From assembly GCA_017642855.1 (NCBI GenBank), contig JAEPOO010000001.1, forward strand, positions 2,271,469-2,335,468: DNA of 64,000 nt, in the 5' to 3' direction. Each line of letters opens with the position of its first letter. The first letter of the stretch is position 1. Below are positions 8,959 to 17,469 of this stretch, piece after piece. The notes below the pieces were generated by a model. It saw nothing but the letters and a program-made list of their open reading frames with translations. It was not told the DNA's origin and ran no database searches. A program made the translations under genes and the position numbers. The stretch comes from Pseudomonadales bacterium. GTDB taxonomy: Bacteria > Pseudomonadota > Gammaproteobacteria > Pseudomonadales > Azotimanducaceae.

Positions 8959-10149
8959 CTAGTCCGGCAATCCAAGAACGCGTTTTGCGATGATATTCAG
9001 CTGCACCTCCTTGGTACCACCAGCGATGGTCAAAGATTTTTGATACAGCCATTTCTTTAGAGAAGAGACTTCTTCTTCCAAAGCGCCACTCTTCGTGTCC
9101 CAGCGATAACCCTGCGTGCCCATCGCATCCATCAGTATCTCATCACCGGTTTGGATATTTAGCGCGTTGGTCAGCTTGACTGCCGAGGACGTAAATCCGG
9201 GCGCTCGAGACTGAAGTTCAGCAATCGCACGTCTCTGAGTAATCTGTTGTGCACGAGTGTTCATTTCATGTCTGGTCAGTCGAGTTCTCATTACCGGATC
9301 CGCAATTCTGCCGTCATCGGTGCCAGCGTATTTCATGACCAGTTCAGGCAAGCGGCTCTCTTCTGTTCGACCACCCTGGGAGCCCGATATATTGATACCA
9401 GCATGGGTCGAGCGTTCAAACTGCAGCAATCGTTTGCCGACGGTCCAACCTCGGTCAACACCACCGATGACATCGTTCACAGGGGCGATGGCATCTTCAA
9501 AGATCGTTTCACAGAATGGTGAGGCGCCGGAAAGGAGAGGAATTGGACTGACTGAAACGCCCTCCTGATGCATATCGACGAGCACCAGGCTGATACCCTC
9601 ATGCTTGGGCTTGTCAGGCGATGTTCTCACCAGGACAAATATGTAGTCACAATGGGTCGCATCACTGGTCCAGGTTTTTCTGCCATTGATGATGTAATTA
9701 TCTCCCTCACGAACCGCTCGAGTGCTGAGGGAGGCCAGATCAGAACCTGCTCCAGGCTCCGAGTAACCCATTGCCCAGGCACCTTCGCCCCGGGCACAGA
9801 TCGGGAGCCACCGGGCTTTCTGTTCATCAGTGCCGAATTCAAGAATCGTTGGTCCGATGTAATTTACGCCTCGCCCGGTCAGCGGCGTGCGCGCATTAAT
9901 GCGCTTGAGCTCATCTACAAGAACCTTGTACTCACGATTGTTGAGTTCTGCACCGCCATATTCCCTAGGCCATGTCGGCACCGTCCAACCCTTGTCTGCC
10001 ATCCGTTCAAGCCAGTGTCGAGTATCGGTATCCATCGGCTGTGATCGGCTGCCAATGGGCGTTTGCCCGGGTCCACGCGCCCCAGGTGGACAATTCGCTT
10101 CCAACCAGGCCCTTGTTTCTTCTCTAAAGCTATCCAATGTCGCACTCAT
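8959..10149 (-). CDS. Acyl-CoA dehydrogenase family protein
   Basis: A 396-residue FAD enzyme for alpha,beta-desaturation of an acyl-CoA. All three domains are present: the N-terminal helical domain, the central beta domain with MGYSEPGAGSDLASL and GRKTWTSDA, and the C-terminal helical domain ending TIAGGTKEVQLNIIAKRVLGL. The subgroup resembles those seen in steroid and branched-chain degradation clusters. Two start codons lie two codons apart. The second, at 10149, has GAAGGA at a proper six-base distance, whereas the first abuts that site, so 10149 was chosen. A membrane-protein gene follows after 6 bp. Confidence 0.88.
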   Translation of the reverse strand: MSATLDSFREETRAWLEANCPPGARGPGQTPIGSRSQPMDTDTRHWLERMADKGWTVPTWPREYGGAELNNREYKVLVDELKRINARTPLTGRGVNYIGPTILEFGTDEQKARWLPICARGEGAWAMGYSEPGAGSDLASLSTRAVREGDNYIINGRKTWTSDATHCDYIFVLVRTSPDKPKHEGISLVLVDMHQEGVSVSPIPLLSGASPFCETIFEDAIAPVNDVIGGVDRGWTVGKRLLQFERSTHAGINISGSQGGRTEESRLPELVMKYAGTDDGRIADPVMRTRLTRHEMNTRAQQITQRRAIAELQSRAPGFTSSAVKLTNALNIQTGDEILMDAMGTQGYRWDTKSGALEEEVSSLKKWLYQKSLTIAGGTKEVQLNIIAKRVLGLPD

Positions 10150-10319
10150 ATCCATTCCTTCGAACGAAAGTCACTGAAGACTTGTGCCTGATGAGTTCAG
10201 ACCCGGACTCGGACACACTCCGTTTCGCAGCATGCCTGCCATCCTGAATCTACGGTTGTACTGAACTGAGACCATCATCCGAACCAACATTCAGCGTCGC
10301 CTCGCAATAGATCGGGCTT

Positions 10320-11009
10320 CTAACCCTCTCTTACTTTGATCAGCTCAACTTCAAAAACCAGCACGGAATCCGGTGGGATCCTGCCTCCTCCCGCCCCGCG
10401 CTTACCGTAAGCCAGTTCTGAAGGGATGACGAGACGCCACTTATCGCCTTCTTTCATCATCTGAAGCGCTTCGGTCCATCCTTTGATCACCCGATTCACG
10501 GGAAATTCAGCAGGTTCGCCCCGATCGACGGAGCTATCAAATACCCGACCGTCAATAAAAGACCCCTCGTAGTGCGTCACCACCCGGGACGTCGGTCCGG
10601 GTGAGGCACCTTCTCCGGACTCAAGTATCTCGAACTGCAACCCCGACGCCGTCACCTTCACATTAGGTTTTTGTGCATTGATATGCAGGTAAGCCTGGCC
10701 CGGATCAACTTGCTTCTCGAGCTCTTCGGCAAGCTTGTCTGCACCAGACTGCACCTCTTTTCCCATCGACTTCATGCTATCGCTGACTTCTCGGGTCGCT
10801 TCTTCCATGGAAGCTTTGATCTCTGCTTCTGCAGCAGCCAGTTCTGCCTCTGCCTGCTGCAATTCTGATTCGATATCTTTAAGCGCTTCCGCAGCGTCTC
10901 CCGAAGCCATCTGGTCAGATGCGGAAGTTTCTTCCTCAGGTTGAGAACACGCCGATAAAGCCGCAACTAACAGCAGTAAAATAAAGTGTTTTGGGTAAGT
11001 CATAGCCAT
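10320..11009 (-). CDS. FKBP-type peptidyl-prolyl isomerase lipoprotein with coiled-coil stalk
   Basis: A 229-residue periplasmic prolyl isomerase. A signal peptide with lipobox (ALSACS) anchors it to a membrane. Residues about 38-100 are an Ala/Glu/Lys-rich helical stretch ([17 protein letters not shown]) likely to form a coiled coil. The FKBP domain fills the rest, with [46 protein letters not shown] and [13 protein letters not shown]. The stalk differs from the usual helical dimerisation domain of FkpA/Mip proteins. It probably folds outer-membrane or periplasmic clients. The second Met (MTYPKH) is an equally possible start. Confidence 0.88.
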   Translation of the reverse strand: MAMTYPKHFILLLLVAALSACSQPEEETSASDQMASGDAAEALKDIESELQQAEAELAAAEAEIKASMEEATREVSDSMKSMGKEVQSGADKLAEELEKQVDPGQAYLHINAQKPNVKVTASGLQFEILESGEGASPGPTSRVVTHYEGSFIDGRVFDSSVDRGEPAEFPVNRVIKGWTEALQMMKEGDKWRLVIPSELAYGKRGAGGGRIPPDSVLVFEVELIKVREG

Positions 11010-11120
11010 CTTCTCTTCACTTGCGATGACGCGTGACTATAACACCCACATCGTCTCAATTCGCTGATTCGCCCCACTGTGTTACGCTTCGCCCGATTCC
11101 GTACATCAGACCAAAGCCTC

Positions 11121-11489
11121 ATGACTGACTACAATGAACTGACACCAGATGAACAGCAGGTCCTCCTGCATAAAGGCACAGAGATGCCCTTTACCGGCAA
11201 GTACACTGATCACTTCGAACCCGGCGGTCATTACGTTTGCAAGCGATGTGACGCACCACTTTATCGATCAGAAGACAAATTTCACTCCCATTGCGGGTGG
11301 CCGGCGTTCGATGACGAGATCGAGGGCGCCATCACACGGGAAATCGACGCAGACGGCCACCGGGTGGAAATTCTATGTGCAAATTGCGGCGGGCATCTGG
11401 GGCATGTTTTTGAGGGTGAGGGATTCACTGATAAGAACGTCCGACACTGTGTGAACTCAATTTCCATGAAGTTCATGCCTATTGACTGA
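11121..11489 (+). CDS. msrB: Peptide-methionine (R)-S-oxide reductase
   Basis: MsrB repairs oxidised methionine (R-sulfoxide) in proteins. The 122 residues include both zinc CxxC pairs (CKRCDAPLY and [10 protein letters not shown]) and the catalytic cysteine in [11 protein letters not shown]. The substrate-pocket stretch HSHCGWPAF is also present. The ATG at 11121 (MTDYNEL) gives the normal family length; an upstream in-frame codon at 11079 would add 14 unconserved residues. It is single-domain, not fused to MsrA. Confidence 0.95.
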   Translation: MTDYNELTPDEQQVLLHKGTEMPFTGKYTDHFEPGGHYVCKRCDAPLYRSEDKFHSHCGWPAFDDEIEGAITREIDADGHRVEILCANCGGHLGHVFEGEGFTDKNVRHCVNSISMKFMPID

Positions 11490-11631
11490 ATACGGACACA
11501 TAGAAAGAGTTTCGATTTTCCCCGAAAGCCGCTTGTGGCTGGGCCTCAAAGCCGCCATACTGCTGCAGGCTGGAAGGTGAAACAAACCATTCGGTACTGA
11601 CCACAAGAAACACGAAGTAGGAAACAGCAAC

Positions 11632-11838
11632 ATGTCGACAACCACAGGAACCGTTAAATGGTTTAACGAATCAAAAGGATTCGGATTCATCTCGCAAGAA
11701 TCTGGACCGGATGTATTCGTACACTTCAGTGCAATTACTGGGGATGGATTCAAAACACTTGCCGAAGGCCAGAAAGTAGAATTCACCATCACCCAGGGCC
11801 AGAAAGGTCCACAGGCTGAGAACGTCGTAGCACTCTGA
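11632..11838 (+). CDS. CspA-family cold-shock protein
   Basis: A 68-residue OB-fold RNA/DNA-binding protein. The RNP1-like KGFGFISQ and RNP2-like VFVHFSAI motifs are intact, and the protein begins with the standard [12 protein letters not shown]. It should melt RNA secondary structure as an RNA chaperone. About 140 bp separate it from msrB, room for the long 5' leader that controls cold-shock mRNAs, though no specific cold-box was identified. An unusual hairpin lies 58 bp downstream of the stop. Which csp paralogue it is cannot be told. Confidence 0.95.
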   Translation: MSTTTGTVKWFNESKGFGFISQESGPDVFVHFSAITGDGFKTLAEGQKVEFTITQGQKGPQAENVVAL

Positions 11839-11896
11839 CCACTCAGGACGTTAGTTACACCTTCCGTCCTTTCATACATACCACTTACAAGGTAAG

Positions 11897-11944
11897 CCGC
11901 GGGTTACCGCTATACTTTCTCAAAGTAGAGCCGTAACCCCGCGG
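11897..11944 (+). other. Long GC-rich hairpin between the csp gene and the STAS-like gene
   Basis: The arms CCGCGGGTTAC (11897-11907) and GTAACCCCGCGG (11933-11944) are complementary apart from one bulged base. Inside them, CTATACTTT and AAAGTAG pair again around a short loop, giving a stem of about 20 bp. There is no T-run after it, so it is not a standard intrinsic terminator. It could be a transcript-stabilising 3' end, a processing site, or part of a small RNA or regulatory leader for the next gene, which starts at 11988. Confidence 0.5.
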
Positions 11945-11987
11945 GTGTTATCCCAGGGGCAATTACATGCACCAGGGATAGGGACAG

Positions 11988-12410
11988 ATGATCGAACACA
12001 CTATTATCGCTGAGAAGAACAGCGCTTACATCGCCGTTAAGCAGTCACCTGATCTTCAGGCCTACCTTCAAGCTGCCCGAATCTTCATCAACGATCCCAA
12101 CTATTCTCCTGCGCTCCATCGAATCTGTGACTTCTCGCAGGCAGATCTTTCCCATGTCACTGCCGACGACTTTATGCAGTTCGTTGAGTTTGCGATCACT
12201 GAAATCAAACTCGCACCGGAGGCAAAAGTTGCCCTGGTGGTGCCTGGCCCCGAGAAAAGGGGTATCTTCGAACGATTTGCAAACACAATCGATACCGGTA
12301 TTTTTCGCATCTTCAGCGAACCTGAAGACGCCATGATCTGGATAAACCAGGCACCGGGCGAAGACGATCTGCCTGGTCCGATGACAGCAGGAACCACCCG
12401 GGCAGACTGA
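11988..12410 (+). CDS. SpoIIAA/STAS-like small protein
   Basis: A 140-residue soluble protein. Its layout resembles the SpoIIAA-like (STAS/SEC14 fold) proteins: an initial beta-rich part, a central DFSQADLSHVTADD helix region, ALVVPGPEKRGIFERFA, and the ending FRIFSEPEDAMIWI that matches the typical '..F.d.e.A..WL' close. Such proteins are of unknown function and may bind lipids or nucleotides. The gene follows the hairpin at 11897-11944 and is 24 bp upstream of the enoyl-CoA hydratase gene. Confidence 0.5.
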   Translation: MIEHTIIAEKNSAYIAVKQSPDLQAYLQAARIFINDPNYSPALHRICDFSQADLSHVTADDFMQFVEFAITEIKLAPEAKVALVVPGPEKRGIFERFANTIDTGIFRIFSEPEDAMIWINQAPGEDDLPGPMTAGTTRAD

Positions 12411-12434
12411 ATATCCCTGGGGAGGTGGTACCGC

Positions 12435-13169
12435 ATGCCCGACATAGACCGTCATCTCTGCATCGTGGAACGCCATGCCGGTTGGGCCGAAATCATCATC
12501 AATCGGCCCGAACGGCGTAATTCCATCATCCCGCCTCTCGCCGCTGAAATCCGAAACGCCATTGAAGCCCTGGATAAAGCGCCCGATATCGCCGCAATTG
12601 TGCTGCGAGGAGAAGGCGGCTATTTCTGTTCTGGCATCGATCTGAAAGCCTTGCAACAGGATCCACCGCCAGATTGGGCAGGTAAAGACACCGGTGACAT
12701 TCGCAACCTGCACCTGGCACTGTATCGATGCAAAGTACCCATCATCGCAGCGCTGGAAAGCTTTGCTATTAATGCCGGGGCTTCTCTCGCGCTGGCCTGT
12801 GATCTCATCATTTGCGGAGAAAAGGCCTTTTTCCAGATTGGAGAAATTCATCAGGGTGCCGGTATCCCGATGAACGCTGCCTGGCTGAGAATCAAAACAA
12901 CAGAGCAGGTCGCTGCGCGACTCGCTTTGATGGGCGATCGGGTTTCACCCCGTGAAATGCTTCAGCTAGGACTGGTCACCGAAATTTTCCCGGATGATCA
13001 GGTCGTTCAGCGATGTCAGGAAATCGCACAAAGGCTGGCAGAAAAGCCCCTCGGAGCATCAAGGAAGATAAAAGACAGTATTCAGGCTCAGCGACAAATC
13101 GATGATCCCGATGCCTTCTTCCCACAATCCAGCACCAATGCGCTCAAAGATGCGCCAATGCTCAAATAG
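12435..13169 (+). CDS. Enoyl-CoA hydratase/isomerase family protein
   Basis: A crotonase-fold enzyme of 244 residues acting on acyl-CoA thioesters. The oxyanion-hole segments are visible: RGEGGYFCSGIDLKAL and ESFAINAGASLALACDLII. The active-site region ends FQIGEIHQGAGIPM. The second catalytic Glu position (GEIHQG) is present, but exact hydratase versus isomerase chemistry cannot be decided. A strong ribosome site (GGGGAGGTG) precedes the ATG. It may supply beta-oxidation together with the acyl-CoA dehydrogenase and ligase elsewhere in the window. Confidence 0.85.
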   Translation: MPDIDRHLCIVERHAGWAEIIINRPERRNSIIPPLAAEIRNAIEALDKAPDIAAIVLRGEGGYFCSGIDLKALQQDPPPDWAGKDTGDIRNLHLALYRCKVPIIAALESFAINAGASLALACDLIICGEKAFFQIGEIHQGAGIPMNAAWLRIKTTEQVAARLALMGDRVSPREMLQLGLVTEIFPDDQVVQRCQEIAQRLAEKPLGASRKIKDSIQAQRQIDDPDAFFPQSSTNALKDAPMLK

Positions 13170-13221
13170 AGAACCCGCTTCCAGATATACATGATTCTTA
13201 CAAATGTAAAGATCTCTTCAT

Positions 13222-13250
13222 GTTACGTTAAGAGTCGAACAAGACGTAAC
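13222..13250. promoter_or_regulatory. 7-bp inverted repeat upstream of a small exported protein
   Basis: GTTACGT (13222-13228) and ACGTAAC (13244-13250) are perfect inverted copies separated by 15 bases, 33 bp before the start at 13284. This could be an operator for a dimeric regulator or an mRNA hairpin. No regulator is indicated. Confidence 0.3.
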
Positions 13251-13283
13251 GACCCGAACATCGGTCATCAGGAGGAGATCACA

Positions 13284-13574
13284 ATGAAGAAAATCACGCT
13301 GACACTGGCTGGCCTTTTGCTCAGCGCCAGCATCTCGGCACAAGAGCACGTCGCTGCAGATGGCACCGTATTTAAGTCCACTGAAGCAACACCAGCAGCC
13401 CAGCTTTGCATGGCCGCACTGGAATCACGCGAAGCCCTGCGGACTAAAGCAAAAGCGCTCGGCATGAACCGTAAACAACAAAATCAGGTGGTTTGTAACG
13501 ACATGTCACTGGTTGAGTTTGCAAAAGCCTATCGCGACGACATTCGCGAGTGGTCCATCGCAACGGTACAGTAA
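13284..13574 (+). CDS. Small exported protein, DUF3718-like
   Basis: A 96-residue protein with a signal peptide (MKKITLTLAGLLLSASISAQ). The mature part carries one pair of cysteines, LCMAALESRE and VVCNDMSLVEFA, in a pattern I associate with DUF3718 proteins of gammaproteobacteria, which are periplasmic and of unknown function. An excellent ribosome site (AGGAGGAG) sits before the ATG at 13284, so the longer upstream open frame is not used. It converges with the GcvR-like gene across an 8-bp gap. Confidence 0.7.
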   Translation: MKKITLTLAGLLLSASISAQEHVAADGTVFKSTEATPAAQLCMAALESREALRTKAKALGMNRKQQNQVVCNDMSLVEFAKAYRDDIREWSIATVQ

Positions 13575-13582
13575 CCTACCGC

Positions 13583-14101
13583 TCAATCCTCATCGACTAA
13601 CTCTATATCAACGCCGAGGCTCATTGACACTCGCTCAAGATCCTCGGCCAACTTCCCCCAATCCTGACCTTCCGGTGCTTCAACCACCGCCCGCCCATGA
13701 AACATGGGTTTACCGGTCATCGCCGCTTGGAATATCCCGGTTTCCAGTTCTAATACGTTAAGCTGTTGCTGCACCAGAGAGGCAGAGACCTCGCGAACGA
13801 TGCCGGGGCGATCGAGCCCGAGCATGGTAATCGTACGCTGTGATTCCGATGGGCTCATCGCGTTGCCAGAGCCACTTTCCACAACCACGGTGAGATCCGG
13901 CAGCGATTCCAGGGCACTCTTAAGCTCACCAAGTTGAGACCTGTCACCTTCCACCTGAATCATTCCAGCAAACATGCCGCTCAACTGTCCCATCCGCGAT
14001 CCTAGCCAGTTCGCCTCATGCTCATTCACTGTGCGAGCAATTTGTTCGATTAAACCAGGCCGATCTGCCGCAATGATCGTAAAAACCAGAGTATCTGCCA
14101 T
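13583..14101 (-). CDS. ACT-domain protein, GcvR-like
   Basis: A 172-residue protein of two tandem ACT domains, each opening with the typical 'DRPG' turn: IIAADRPGLIEQIARTV and MLGLDRPGIVREVSASLV. This is the layout of GcvR, the glycine-cleavage repressor partner of GcvA, and of related amino-acid-sensing ACT proteins. No DNA-binding domain is present, as in GcvR, which acts by protein contact. No gcv genes are nearby, so the specific target is inferred only from architecture. Confidence 0.72.
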   Translation of the reverse strand: MADTLVFTIIAADRPGLIEQIARTVNEHEANWLGSRMGQLSGMFAGMIQVEGDRSQLGELKSALESLPDLTVVVESGSGNAMSPSESQRTITMLGLDRPGIVREVSASLVQQQLNVLELETGIFQAAMTGKPMFHGRAVVEAPEGQDWGKLAEDLERVSMSLGVDIELVDED

Positions 14102-14181
14102 ATCTATAACACCTTGTTCGATGAGCGACCCCGTAAAAGGTCCATGTTAATTCAATCCTCCTTTCAGCCTACAATCTTCCG

Positions 14182-14838
14182 ATGACGAATTCATTCGAAG
14201 TTGCCCTTTTTCCGATTCCAAACGTCGTTGCCTTCCCAGGCATGATTGTACCCTTGCACGTTTTCGAGCCGCGATACCGCACCATGATTAGCGACTGTGT
14301 CGAAAAGGAACGGATGATCGCTGTCTGCCACACGCTCAAAGAGATTCGTCCAGCGAAGACCGACCAGTCCGTTAAAGACGCGCTCAGCAGCAATCAGGCC
14401 ACGTACGAACCCCAACCAATATTCAGTGCGGGCCTGTGCCAGGTTATGGAAACCACGCCGGACGGTCGCATCTACATCAACATCCGAATGGAACGTCGGC
14501 TACGCTACCTGAGCGAGATCCAGACTTTGCCCTATCGTATTGTTTCCTGCGAGGGGGTCGATGACCTGGTGGTTTCATCCACCGACAGCAGTGAACGAGC
14601 AGCGACGCTGCAGAGGCAAATCGTCGGCGAGATTCGCAACCTACTGGGCAAACAGAGTCCCACCGCGCTCGCACAGTTCGACACCGATCAATGGCTCGAT
14701 ATGGATAATCGGGATTTTTCTTTCCGCGTTTTTCAGCTATTACGGCTTGACCCCGACACCATGCAGGCCGTTCTGGAAATGACGAGCCCAGTAGATCGAC
14801 TTGAAGTTATTGAAGCCGTCCTTAGAGAACACATTTAG
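14182..14838 (+). CDS. Lon N-terminal (substrate-binding) domain protein
   Basis: A stand-alone LON_substr_bdg/PUA-like domain protein of 218 residues with no ATPase or protease domain. The signature start LFPIPNVVAFPGMIVPLHVFEPRYR is followed by an all-beta region and a helical tail. Stand-alone forms are common in proteobacteria and are thought to bind peptides or proteins; their role is unsettled. The metallophosphoesterase gene starts 2 bp after the stop, suggesting one transcript. Confidence 0.88.
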   Translation: MTNSFEVALFPIPNVVAFPGMIVPLHVFEPRYRTMISDCVEKERMIAVCHTLKEIRPAKTDQSVKDALSSNQATYEPQPIFSAGLCQVMETTPDGRIYINIRMERRLRYLSEIQTLPYRIVSCEGVDDLVVSSTDSSERAATLQRQIVGEIRNLLGKQSPTALAQFDTDQWLDMDNRDFSFRVFQLLRLDPDTMQAVLEMTSPVDRLEVIEAVLREHI

Positions 14839-14840
14839 CG

Positions 14841-15551
14841 ATGTTAGCTGCGAAACTAGGCATTATCGGTGACGTTCATGCGGAGGATGGCCGACTGGCA
14901 CTGGCCCTTGAACATCTTCATCGACTGAACGTGGATGACATTCTCTGCACTGGCGACATCGTTGATGGGCGTGGCTGCCCGAATGTTAGTGTTGAATTGC
15001 TGAAACAGGCAAGCGTTACCACGGTCAGAGGTAACCATGATCGTTGGCTACTGCAGGAAAAAGCCCGCCATGTACCCCAGGCACATTTCGCCGAAGATCT
15101 CAGCAGCGATACCCTCGAATATCTCAACAATTTATCGACCCAGGAAACCATAGCAACGATCGATGGCAATCTGCTGCTTTGCCACGGTGTCGCAGACGAT
15201 GATTTACGGAAGGTCTGGCCTGGGACCGAAAGAATGCCTGCTGAAAAAAGCAAAGGTCTGGATGACATCATCAGGAGCAGCAAGTTCCGCTACCTGGTCA
15301 ACGGTCATATGCACTTTCGTACTCTCATTCATTTTGAAACCCTGACGTTAATCAATGCCGGTACACTGAAGGGTGAGCATTGGCCCGGCTTTTCTGTTCT
15401 GGATCTCGATGCCCAAGAGATCACCGCTTTTGAATTCCGCGATAACAACATCATGCTCACCAAACAACAGCCCATTCAGGAACCTCACCACACGGTCTGG
15501 TCCAATACCCAGGCTTTCTCGGGTGGGTGGGAACCCGTCAGGCTCTTTTAG
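14841..15551 (+). CDS. Calcineurin-like metallophosphoesterase
   Basis: A 236-residue phosphoesterase with the full set of metal-binding motifs: GDVHAEDG, GDIVDGRG, GNHDRW, a LLCHGVADDD segment and GHMHFR. It has the compact YfcE/MPP-like fold, so the likely substrate is a small phosphomono- or diester. It is cytoplasmic, with no signal peptide. It is tightly linked to the Lon-N gene (2 bp) and the P-loop gene follows after 63 bp. Confidence 0.87.
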   Translation: MLAAKLGIIGDVHAEDGRLALALEHLHRLNVDDILCTGDIVDGRGCPNVSVELLKQASVTTVRGNHDRWLLQEKARHVPQAHFAEDLSSDTLEYLNNLSTQETIATIDGNLLLCHGVADDDLRKVWPGTERMPAEKSKGLDDIIRSSKFRYLVNGHMHFRTLIHFETLTLINAGTLKGEHWPGFSVLDLDAQEITAFEFRDNNIMLTKQQPIQEPHHTVWSNTQAFSGGWEPVRLF

Positions 15552-15614
15552 GCAGGTTGTTGCCCGCTTGAGGTGAGGTTAAAGTGTCCCCACGAGAGAG
15601 AACACGGAAAGGAC

Positions 15615-16166
15615 ATGCACCTCATTTTCCTCCACGGTGTGCCTGGCGTTGGAAAACGAACTATCGCAAAAGAACTCGCCAACGAGTTGGGATTCTCCTT
15701 TCTCGATTTTCAGAACCTGACTCATCTGCTGGGTCCCGTCTTCGGATACAACAGCGATAGCTTTGGTTCACTGAGGAACAGCGCCTACAAAGAGATTCTC
15801 GATGCGGCACTGCAGCTACCGGAAGACGGCCTCATTGCCTCCTTTACCTATGATCGTTTCGTAGACCTCAGTCAGTATGGGGCGTTCATTGAAATCGCAA
15901 AGCGCAACGGCGGCATCGGGCTATTTGTTGGCCTGACCTGCGATGAGGAAGAACTGAAAGGCAGAGTAGATGATCCAACGAGAAGAGCCTCGAAAGGCAA
16001 CGGGCTGGCCATGATGGAGGACGATTTCAGCCAGACACAGTTGGAAACACCCGACCTGCCTGGTCCGTCAATCACCATCAATACTACCGGTGAAGCCCCG
16101 GAGCATACGGTTCAGAACATACTGGCAACGCTGCCGGATAATATGAAAGGAAACATCAGCTTTTAG
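15615..16166 (+). CDS. P-loop NTPase, AAA/small-kinase-like
   Basis: A 183-residue protein beginning LIFLHGVPGVGKRTIAKELA. The Walker A-like loop GVPGVGKRT has Arg where the first Ser/Thr normally stands, with Thr one place later, so nucleotide binding is likely but slightly atypical. Further features resemble small kinases: a RASKGNG lid-like stretch and a C-terminal SITINTTGE segment. The phosphate acceptor is unknown. GGAAAGGAC precedes the ATG at 15615, which was preferred over an upstream in-frame start. Confidence 0.7.
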   Translation: MHLIFLHGVPGVGKRTIAKELANELGFSFLDFQNLTHLLGPVFGYNSDSFGSLRNSAYKEILDAALQLPEDGLIASFTYDRFVDLSQYGAFIEIAKRNGGIGLFVGLTCDEEELKGRVDDPTRRASKGNGLAMMEDDFSQTQLETPDLPGPSITINTTGEAPEHTVQNILATLPDNMKGNISF

Positions 16167-16215
16167 GCATTCTGTCCTACTGGCAGGACACTAAAACTCG
16201 GTGTATGTTGAATCC

Positions 16216-16872
16216 ATGACCGACTTGCACCCATCATTGAAACTGGTTGCAGTGATGTTTGCGGCACTCATCGCTACCTGTGCCAGCTTCTATCTGATGC
16301 TGTTCCTGATCAGCACCGAGCTTTCATTCGACAACGAGATAACCCAAGCATCCGCAGTTCGGCCGGCGATGGCCGAGAGCAAGGATATGCAACCCATCGC
16401 CACCCGAAAAAAGCCCCAGAAACATCTGCCTCTGGAACCGCCACCAGATCCACGGGCAACTATGTGGAACCGGACCGCCCGTGTGGAAATGAGAGCGGAA
16501 CGCCCGACTTTTGGGAGCATTGCAGATGTCATTGGACCAGAAGACATCAATCTCGACCTTGAAGCACCCCACTCAGAACTATCACCTATGCACGTGGTTC
16601 AACCCATCTATCCACTACGGGCAGCCATGCGGGAGGTCGAGGGATACGTGATTGTCGAATTCAGCGTGCGAGCCAATGGTCGTGTGGTTAATCCCATCGT
16701 GGTTGAATCGGAACCAGGTGTCCTGTTTGACGAAGCCGCACTCAATGCCATCGCGCGCTTCAAGTTCAAACCCCGCGAGGTTGGTGGTGAACGCGTCAGG
16801 GTCGATAACGTCCAGTTGAGATTTACCTTCAATCTGGATTCACTTTATGACGTGGAATATGATCAGCCGTGA
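16216..16872 (+). CDS. TonB-family energy-transducer-like protein
   Basis: A 218-residue inner-membrane protein. A transmembrane helix spans about residues 10-33. It is followed by a proline-rich stretch (LPLEPPPDPRATM) and a C-terminal TonB domain with the conserved VVQPIYPLRAAMREVEGYV opening and FDEAALNAIARFKFKPR. It would carry proton-motive energy to outer-membrane receptors or serve as a TonB-like structural protein. No exbB/exbD is nearby. The start is uncertain: GTG at 16201 is also in frame. The TPR gene overlaps its stop. Confidence 0.82.
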   Translation: MTDLHPSLKLVAVMFAALIATCASFYLMLFLISTELSFDNEITQASAVRPAMAESKDMQPIATRKKPQKHLPLEPPPDPRATMWNRTARVEMRAERPTFGSIADVIGPEDINLDLEAPHSELSPMHVVQPIYPLRAAMREVEGYVIVEFSVRANGRVVNPIVVESEPGVLFDEAALNAIARFKFKPREVGGERVRVDNVQLRFTFNLDSLYDVEYDQP

Positions 16873-17459
16873 TGAAACGACTATTTATCCTTGTTTTAAC
16901 TTTCTCTGCCTGTCAGATCCTGGCCCAGTCAAAGACCACATTTGGGTCAGACAACGCAACGCGCTGCTATCAGGAGAGCAATATGCCCTTCGGGGGCAGT
17001 GGTGCCAGATATTGCACCGATGCCATTCGACATGACGATCTGACTATCCGCGACCTTGCAGCAACACATACGAATCGCGGCATCATTTACGCGGCAAACG
17101 GCGAATACGCGCGAGCCATGAAAGACCACAACGAGGCCGCCTTGTTAATGCCAGAAATGGGCAAAGTTTACGTTAATCGAGGGAACGTCTTCCATCAGAC
17201 ACTCGAGTTTGATCGCGCCCTGGAGGATTACCAGACTGCGCTCGAGGTAGGCGGTGTTGCTCAGGATATCGTGCACTACAACCGCGCACTCAGCCTGATC
17301 AGATTAAAACGTTGGGATGATGCACGAGAGGCACTGGAAATCGCATTAGAAATCAATCCGGACTCATCGAGGGTGAAAAGAAAACTCGACCAGTTCAACG
17401 CGCCAAAGGAACGACCAAGCCCGGCCGTGGTCAGTCCCGATGACGAATTGAACCAGTGA
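16872..17459 (+). CDS. Exported TPR-repeat protein
   Basis: A 195-residue protein with a signal peptide (MKRLFILVLTFSACQILAQ). TPR units follow: THTNRGIIYAANGEYARAMK, VNRGNVFHQTLEFDRALED and HYNRALSLIRLKRWDDARE. TPRs mediate protein contacts. Its ATG shares bases with the stop of the TonB-like gene (GTGATGA), so the two are probably coupled and may act together in the periplasm. No catalytic domain is present. Confidence 0.8.
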   Translation: MKRLFILVLTFSACQILAQSKTTFGSDNATRCYQESNMPFGGSGARYCTDAIRHDDLTIRDLAATHTNRGIIYAANGEYARAMKDHNEAALLMPEMGKVYVNRGNVFHQTLEFDRALEDYQTALEVGGVAQDIVHYNRALSLIRLKRWDDAREALEIALEINPDSSRVKRKLDQFNAPKERPSPAVVSPDDELNQ

Positions 17460-17469
17460 GTTCCCCGGC

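Noticed and set aside
12045..12851. 268-codon minus-strand frame opposite the STAS-like and enoyl-CoA hydratase genes
   Set aside because: Antisense to two genes with good motifs and ribosome sites; no domain recognised.
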